Of a stretch of 9,028 nucleotides of DNA, positions 6,149 through 9,028 are shown in pieces. The stretch spans positions 1 to 9,028 of the forward strand of contig JAGXHZ010000112.1 in assembly GCA_024635855.1 (NCBI GenBank). Reading direction: 5' to 3'. The DNA comes from Sulfuricurvum sp. Its GTDB lineage: Bacteria > Campylobacterota > Campylobacteria > Campylobacterales > Sulfurimonadaceae. Made by a program: the position numbers and the translations under genes. The notes beneath the pieces are model-generated. The model saw nothing but the letters and a program-made list of their open reading frames with translations, was not told the origin of the DNA and made no database searches. Each line of letters opens with the position of its first letter. Positions within the stretch are counted from its first letter, which is position 1.

Positions 6149-7155
6149 AGCTCTTTTGCTCCTAAATCCATCATGATTTTAGTAATCTCTTTGTCAAGCT
6201 TCAAGACAGAGTCAACCATTTTAGGATCTTTAAGTCCCATAACTGCTGTCCATGTTTCCAAACGCGGCATACCTACCATCATCTTGTTTGACCCTTTGTC
6301 TACATACATGTACATAGAACAAGGAGCGAATGCGCCGGCATCTGGACGACCTTGGTTAAAGATAGCTTCTGAGAATCGGAAATGGCACAATGAATAGACC
6401 CAATATGCATCAAAACGATCAAATTTAATTCCTGCACCGTCCATAGACTCTTTCATGTCTTTGTAGCCTGCGATGATGTATTTTTGTGCTTCAAATGCCT
6501 CTTCAAATCGGCTTTGGAAATCACTTTTAAACTTCTCAACTCCGCCAGCACGATCAAACGGTACTTCAAACGTCATCATAGGTTTTGCAGGCAATCCTTT
6601 ATACTCGACGTATTGCACTTTTGAACTGATCTCTTTTTCGGTCATTTTATCAAGCTCTGTAAACGATGCTGTAAATTGTTTGCGAACCTCTGGATTTTTT
6701 ATCCCTACGATGTCCAACATCGTCTCAGGCGTAACGTGACCAACAAAGGTTTTATCTTCACCCATCTTTTTATAAATATGAAGATTAAATGGAGAGAATC
6801 CACCCAATGACGGCTCTTTCATCAATAACGGTCCCACAACCGCATCGTTAGTAATAGAGAAAAATCCGAGATTGTCCAAAGTAGGTTTAAAGGTAGGATC
6901 AAAATCAGGATGAGGACCCGTTACCCCTTTGATCGTTTGCGTAGGTGTACCCCATTTGGTTTTATACGCATGGTCGATATGCTCATGCGGATCTGAAAGG
7001 ACAAAACCCAAAGCAGCAATCTTTTCATTGACCATACTCATATACTCTTTTTCTTTATCGCCGTCACCAACGTAAAATTTTACCCCTTGGGCACCAAAAG
7101 CAACAGAAGCTGCAAGTGACAGTGCAAACGCACCCATCAAAAATTTGTTTAACAT
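6145..7155 (-). CDS. Exported protein with two DUF302-type domains
   Basis: A 336-residue protein with a Sec signal peptide (about 1-21, cleavage near AFG/AQ). Two segments resemble DUF302: about 95-150 (ITNDAVVGPLLM ... FNLHIYKK ... FVGHVTPETM) and about 252-330 (YSLCHFRFSEAIFNQG ... APCSMYMY ... MMVGMPRLETW). The repeated order, a turn with a putative ligand region, then two beta strands, then a G-x-x-P/T loop, suggests duplication. Cys257 and Cys279 are in the second copy only and could form a disulfide or bind a cofactor. DUF302 proteins are widespread in sulfur-oxidising bacteria, but no biochemical function is established to my knowledge. AGGAG lies just before ATG 7155. It is co-transcribed with the lipoprotein downstream. 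Confidence 0.85.
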   Translation of the reverse strand: MLNKFLMGAFALSLAASVAFGAQGVKFYVGDGDKEKEYMSMVNEKIAALGFVLSDPHEHIDHAYKTKWGTPTQTIKGVTGPHPDFDPTFKPTLDNLGFFSITNDAVVGPLLMKEPSLGGFSPFNLHIYKKMGEDKTFVGHVTPETMLDIVGIKNPEVRKQFTASFTELDKMTEKEISSKVQYVEYKGLPAKPMMTFEVPFDRAGGVEKFKSDFQSRFEEAFEAQKYIIAGYKDMKESMDGAGIKFDRFDAYWVYSLCHFRFSEAIFNQGRPDAGAFAPCSMYMYVDKGSNKMMVGMPRLETWTAVMGLKDPKMVDSVLKLDKEITKIMMDLGAKEL

Positions 7156-7201
7156 CTTATCTCCTAATGTAAGTTGAGGATCTTCTCATTTTATGTAGAC
7201 T

Positions 7202-7207
7202 ATTGTA
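7202..7207 (-). promoter_or_regulatory. Extended -10 promoter of the DUF302-lipoprotein operon
   Basis: The minus strand reads TGATACAAT (7210-7202), an extended -10 (TGn plus TACAAT), about 47 bp before the DUF302 start. T-rich DNA (complement of 7221-7227) lies upstream and no clear -35 is seen. This suggests that the pair can be expressed apart from the FadL gene. Confidence 0.5.
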
Positions 7208-7292
7208 TCACAAAGACATCAAAAAAACGATAATAACACACCAACAATTTGATCTCATATTATGGATTAGAAAAGTGAATGGATTGTGAATG

Positions 7293-7310
7293 TCTCTCCG
7301 AGAGGAGAGA
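7293..7310 (-). terminator. Hairpin just after the FadL-family gene
   Basis: TCTCTCC and GGAGAGA form a perfect 7-bp stem with a 4-nt loop, starting 8 nt after the FadL stop codon. No T-run follows on either strand, so it may act as a transcript-end stabiliser or weak attenuator rather than a full terminator; read-through into the DUF302 operon is possible. Confidence 0.5.
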
Positions 7311-7318
7311 AATACTTC

Positions 7319-8521
7319 TTAGAACGCGAAGTTAAGTTGTACGCTTGCAGCATCTTGAGAGTGTTTAGTTGTAAGTGATCCAGCACCCATTCCAGCAATA
7401 CTGAAAGTTTCAGTAGCTTCCGGAACATATACGTATGCCAAATCAAATGATGTAGATTTGTTTAATGCATAGCTTCCACCCACAGTATAATGTTTTTCTA
7501 CAATACCTGGGAAGCCAACAAGATTAAAGAAGTTGTTTACAGCACCTTGCTGAGTCGCACCATTTTGCTCTTTAATTGGACTTTTTGCATAGTTATAACC
7601 TGCACGCACTGCCCATGCGTCTTGTGCATATTGGTAACCGATCATATATACATTTTGATCTTCCCAACCAAAATCTTTGTACCCTTTTGCGCTTGCCCAG
7701 TTAATACGCTTGAAATCAACTGCAATGGTATTGCCACCGAATGCATACGAAGCACCAACACCAATTTCAGAAGGTTGTTCTAGGTGATCAGACAAAATAG
7801 CAGTACCCATCATTCCATTAAATTGAGTCGTTGCAGCTTTAATTTGTCCTGTATAAACCATATCGATTGCTGATTTATACGATGAACCTACTGTCAATCC
7901 CTCTTCACTATATGCTGCACCAATGTTATAACCAACACCAAAATCTTGTGCAACACCTTTTGTAATACTATCACCACCTGCCGCAGCACCATTCACATCA
8001 TAATTAATATCCAATGAACCATACTGAAGAACTGGTGCAATACCAAAACTAAATGCGCCTGTTTTATATGCTACAGGAACTGCGAATTGCATCAATTGAA
8101 GATTCGTGACCATATTCATGTTTGCAGTTGCACCTGAGGCATCACGGTAATCTGTACCCATACCTGCAGTACCATACATACCAATACCCCATGAAAGACC
8201 ATTACCCGCATTTTGAGCAATTGCTACTTCAGGAATAACAGAAAGGTCTGCAGCACTTTTAGTAGAACCTGCACCCATATCTGCTTCAACATCTGGCATA
8301 AATACAGTACCACCGAAAGAAATTTCAGTTCCTTTTACGGTTGTGATCAATGCAGGATTAGCAAGAGCTGTTTCTGCACCGTGAGACATACCGATACCAA
8401 CTCCACCCATACCGCGTGCTTTTGCACCCATACCGATTAGATGATCTCCGTTTGTTGCGAATGCCGCTGTTGATGTCAATGCAACTGCTGCTGCAACTGC
8501 CAATTTAATAGTACGTTTCAT
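7319..8521 (-). CDS. FadL/OmpP1-family outer-membrane channel
   Basis: A 400-residue outer-membrane beta-barrel for uptake of hydrophobic molecules (fatty acids, hydrocarbons, aromatics in known members). The Sec signal peptide is 1-22 (cleavage AFA/TN). The mature N-terminus has the family signature: NGDHLIGMGAKARGMGGVG (24-42) followed by ETALANPA (50-57), the hatch-domain region that plugs the barrel. The rest alternates short strands with glycine and aromatic residues, and ends in VQLNFAF, with the terminal Phe expected for barrel assembly. The start at 8521 has AGGAGA at 8531-8526; the longer in-frame ATG at 8548 lacks one and would spoil the signal peptide. A strong -10 and a palindrome lie just upstream. 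The substrate is not readable; import of a hydrophobic sulfur species is only a speculation from the neighbourhood. Confidence 0.9.
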   Translation of the reverse strand: MKRTIKLAVAAAVALTSTAAFATNGDHLIGMGAKARGMGGVGIGMSHGAETALANPALITTVKGTEISFGGTVFMPDVEADMGAGSTKSAADLSVIPEVAIAQNAGNGLSWGIGMYGTAGMGTDYRDASGATANMNMVTNLQLMQFAVPVAYKTGAFSFGIAPVLQYGSLDINYDVNGAAAGGDSITKGVAQDFGVGYNIGAAYSEEGLTVGSSYKSAIDMVYTGQIKAATTQFNGMMGTAILSDHLEQPSEIGVGASYAFGGNTIAVDFKRINWASAKGYKDFGWEDQNVYMIGYQYAQDAWAVRAGYNYAKSPIKEQNGATQQGAVNNFFNLVGFPGIVEKHYTVGGSYALNKSTSFDLAYVYVPEATETFSIAGMGAGSLTTKHSQDAASVQLNFAF

Positions 8522-8552
8522 TAATTCTCCTGAATTATATTTTTTCAAATCG

Positions 8553-8569
8553 GTAAACGATTCGTTAAC
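8553..8569. promoter_or_regulatory. Candidate operator palindrome at the FadL start of transcription
   Basis: On the minus strand GTTAACGA-A-TCGTTTAC is a 17-bp near-perfect palindrome (7 of 8 pairs). It lies from about +1 to +17 relative to the predicted start of transcription, where a bound repressor would block the promoter. It could instead fold as a small leader hairpin. Confidence 0.45.
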
Positions 8570-8575
8570 AGTGTC

Positions 8576-8581
8576 ATTATA
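8576..8581 (-). promoter_or_regulatory. -10 box of the FadL-family gene promoter
   Basis: A perfect TATAAT (8581-8576) lies 54 bp before the ATG. A poor -35 (TTTAGA, 4 of 6, spacing 16) and T-rich DNA precede it, typical of Campylobacterota promoters. The predicted start of transcription is near 8569. Confidence 0.65.
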
Positions 8582-8971
8582 GGGGTGTTAAAATAAATCT
8601 AAACTTAACACGAAATTATCACAAAATAAGCATTTCGAATAGTAAGTATTACAGATAAAATACGACGGTGTTATTAGGGTTTATTATGATACATTCAACG
8701 TCAAAACAACGTCAAATGACCTATTGTGGGAGCAATAAAGAATAAGGAAGAGTAAATGGGAGTTTTATAAAAATGTAATAACTTTTTGAGAAAAGAAGAA
8801 AGTGTTTCGAATAGTAACAATCTTATAAAAAATACTAGAATTGATTTTATATATGCTTAGCAAGAGGAAATTTCCGATTATAAAGAGAGATTGTAATAAA
8901 AATAGTATTTGTTGATTAATAAAAGAAGATGCTTGTGATTGTTGTTGTGAAGAGGAAAGAAAAATTCCGAG
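8582..8971. other. AT-rich intergenic region between the 5S rRNA and the FadL-family gene
   Basis: No convincing gene is present. It holds a tandem 11-bp repeat (8696-8717), two copies of a 13-mer (8633-8645 and 8805-8817), and the upstream part of the FadL promoter. A 19-codon plus-strand ORF (from ATG 8687) is too short to support. No tRNA fold was found. The part next to the 5S gene (about 8957-8966, minus strand) is T-rich and could end rRNA transcription. Confidence 0.5.
8696..8717. repeat. Tandem 11-bp direct repeat
   Basis: CAACGTCAAAA (8696-8706) is followed at once by CAACGTCAAAT (8707-8717), 10 of 11 identical. The period of 11 bp is one helical turn, as in paired half-sites of OmpR/PhoB-type response regulators. 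It lies about 125-150 bp upstream of the predicted FadL transcription start. Confidence 0.6.
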
Positions 8972-9028
8972 GCCAGGCGGCGACCTACGTTTCCACACCT
9001 GAAAGATGCAGTATTATGAGCGAAGAGG
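8972..9028 (-). rRNA. rrf: 5S ribosomal RNA, 3' half (runs off the window)
   Basis: The minus strand from 9028 to 8972 reads as the end of a bacterial 5S rRNA: a loop E region (ATAATACTGC), then GGTGTGGAAACGTAGGTCG, and the closing GCCTGGC of helix I at 8978-8972. About 57 of roughly 118 nt are present; the 5' half and presumably the 23S and 16S genes lie to the right. The T-rich stretch after the end (GGAATTTTTCTTT on the minus strand) fits a transcription end. Identified by recognition of conserved segments; not tested with a covariance model. Confidence 0.85.

Noticed and set aside
8687..8746. Nineteen-codon plus-strand ORF upstream of the FadL gene
   Set aside because: It is too short, contains the 11-bp tandem repeat, and has no homology I recognise.
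8765..8998. Minus-strand frame of 77 codons overlapping the 5S rRNA
   Set aside because: It begins inside the 5S rRNA 3' end and has low-complexity composition typical of AT-rich non-coding DNA.

Overview
The window looks like chromosome from a sulfur-metabolising member of the Campylobacterota (Epsilonproteobacteria), perhaps Sulfuricurvum- or Sulfurimonas-like. The genus is an inference from protein style: a secreted rhodanese beside a periplasmic molybdenum enzyme, an Aer/CetB-type PAS-only protein, two exported DUF302-type proteins, T-rich promoters without a clear -35 box, and a 5S rRNA 3' end of the expected type. No housekeeping gene here fixes the genus.

Layout. (1) Positions 1-2315, minus strand: an exported double-rhodanese sulfurtransferase (2315-1200), then after 9 bp the first 396 codons of a Tat-exported type II DMSO-reductase-family molybdopterin enzyme (1190 to beyond position 1). 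(2) 2316-2647: a divergent AT-rich intergenic region. (3) 2648-4654, plus strand: a three-gene operon with overlapping ends, encoding a leucine-rich-repeat-variant (LRV) protein, an unrecognised 124-residue protein, and an Mrp/ApbC P-loop ATPase of the kind used as Fe-S cluster carrier. (4) 4669-4737: a 69-bp palindromic repeat between convergent genes. (5) 4745-5161, minus: a stand-alone Aer-like PAS sensor. (6) 5254-5290: a REP-like pair of short hairpins. (7) 5318-7155, minus: a lipoprotein and a double-DUF302 exported protein, overlapping by ATGA. (8) 7319-8521, minus: a FadL/OmpP1-family outer-membrane channel with its own promoter and a possible operator. (9) 8582-8971: AT-rich intergenic DNA with small repeats. 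(10) 8972-9028, minus: the 3' half of a 5S rRNA, so an rRNA operon runs in from the right edge.

Functional reading. Six of the nine protein genes (rhodanese, Mo enzyme, lipoprotein, DUF302 protein, FadL channel and PAS sensor) relate to the cell envelope, respiration or energy sensing. The rhodanese and Mo enzyme are almost certainly co-transcribed and probably act on the same sulfur (or selenium) oxyanion or sulfane-sulfur chemistry in the periplasm, but the substrate cannot be read from half an enzyme. The LRV-unknown-Mrp operon suggests an Fe-S assembly helper module. The FadL, DUF302 and lipoprotein genes lie in series and could form an envelope uptake or handling system for a hydrophobic compound; that is speculative. 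I do not see a clear undescribed defence or mobile system. The best candidates for novelty are the LRV-unknown-Mrp operon, the coiled-coil double rhodanese with its Mo enzyme, and the DUF302 pair.
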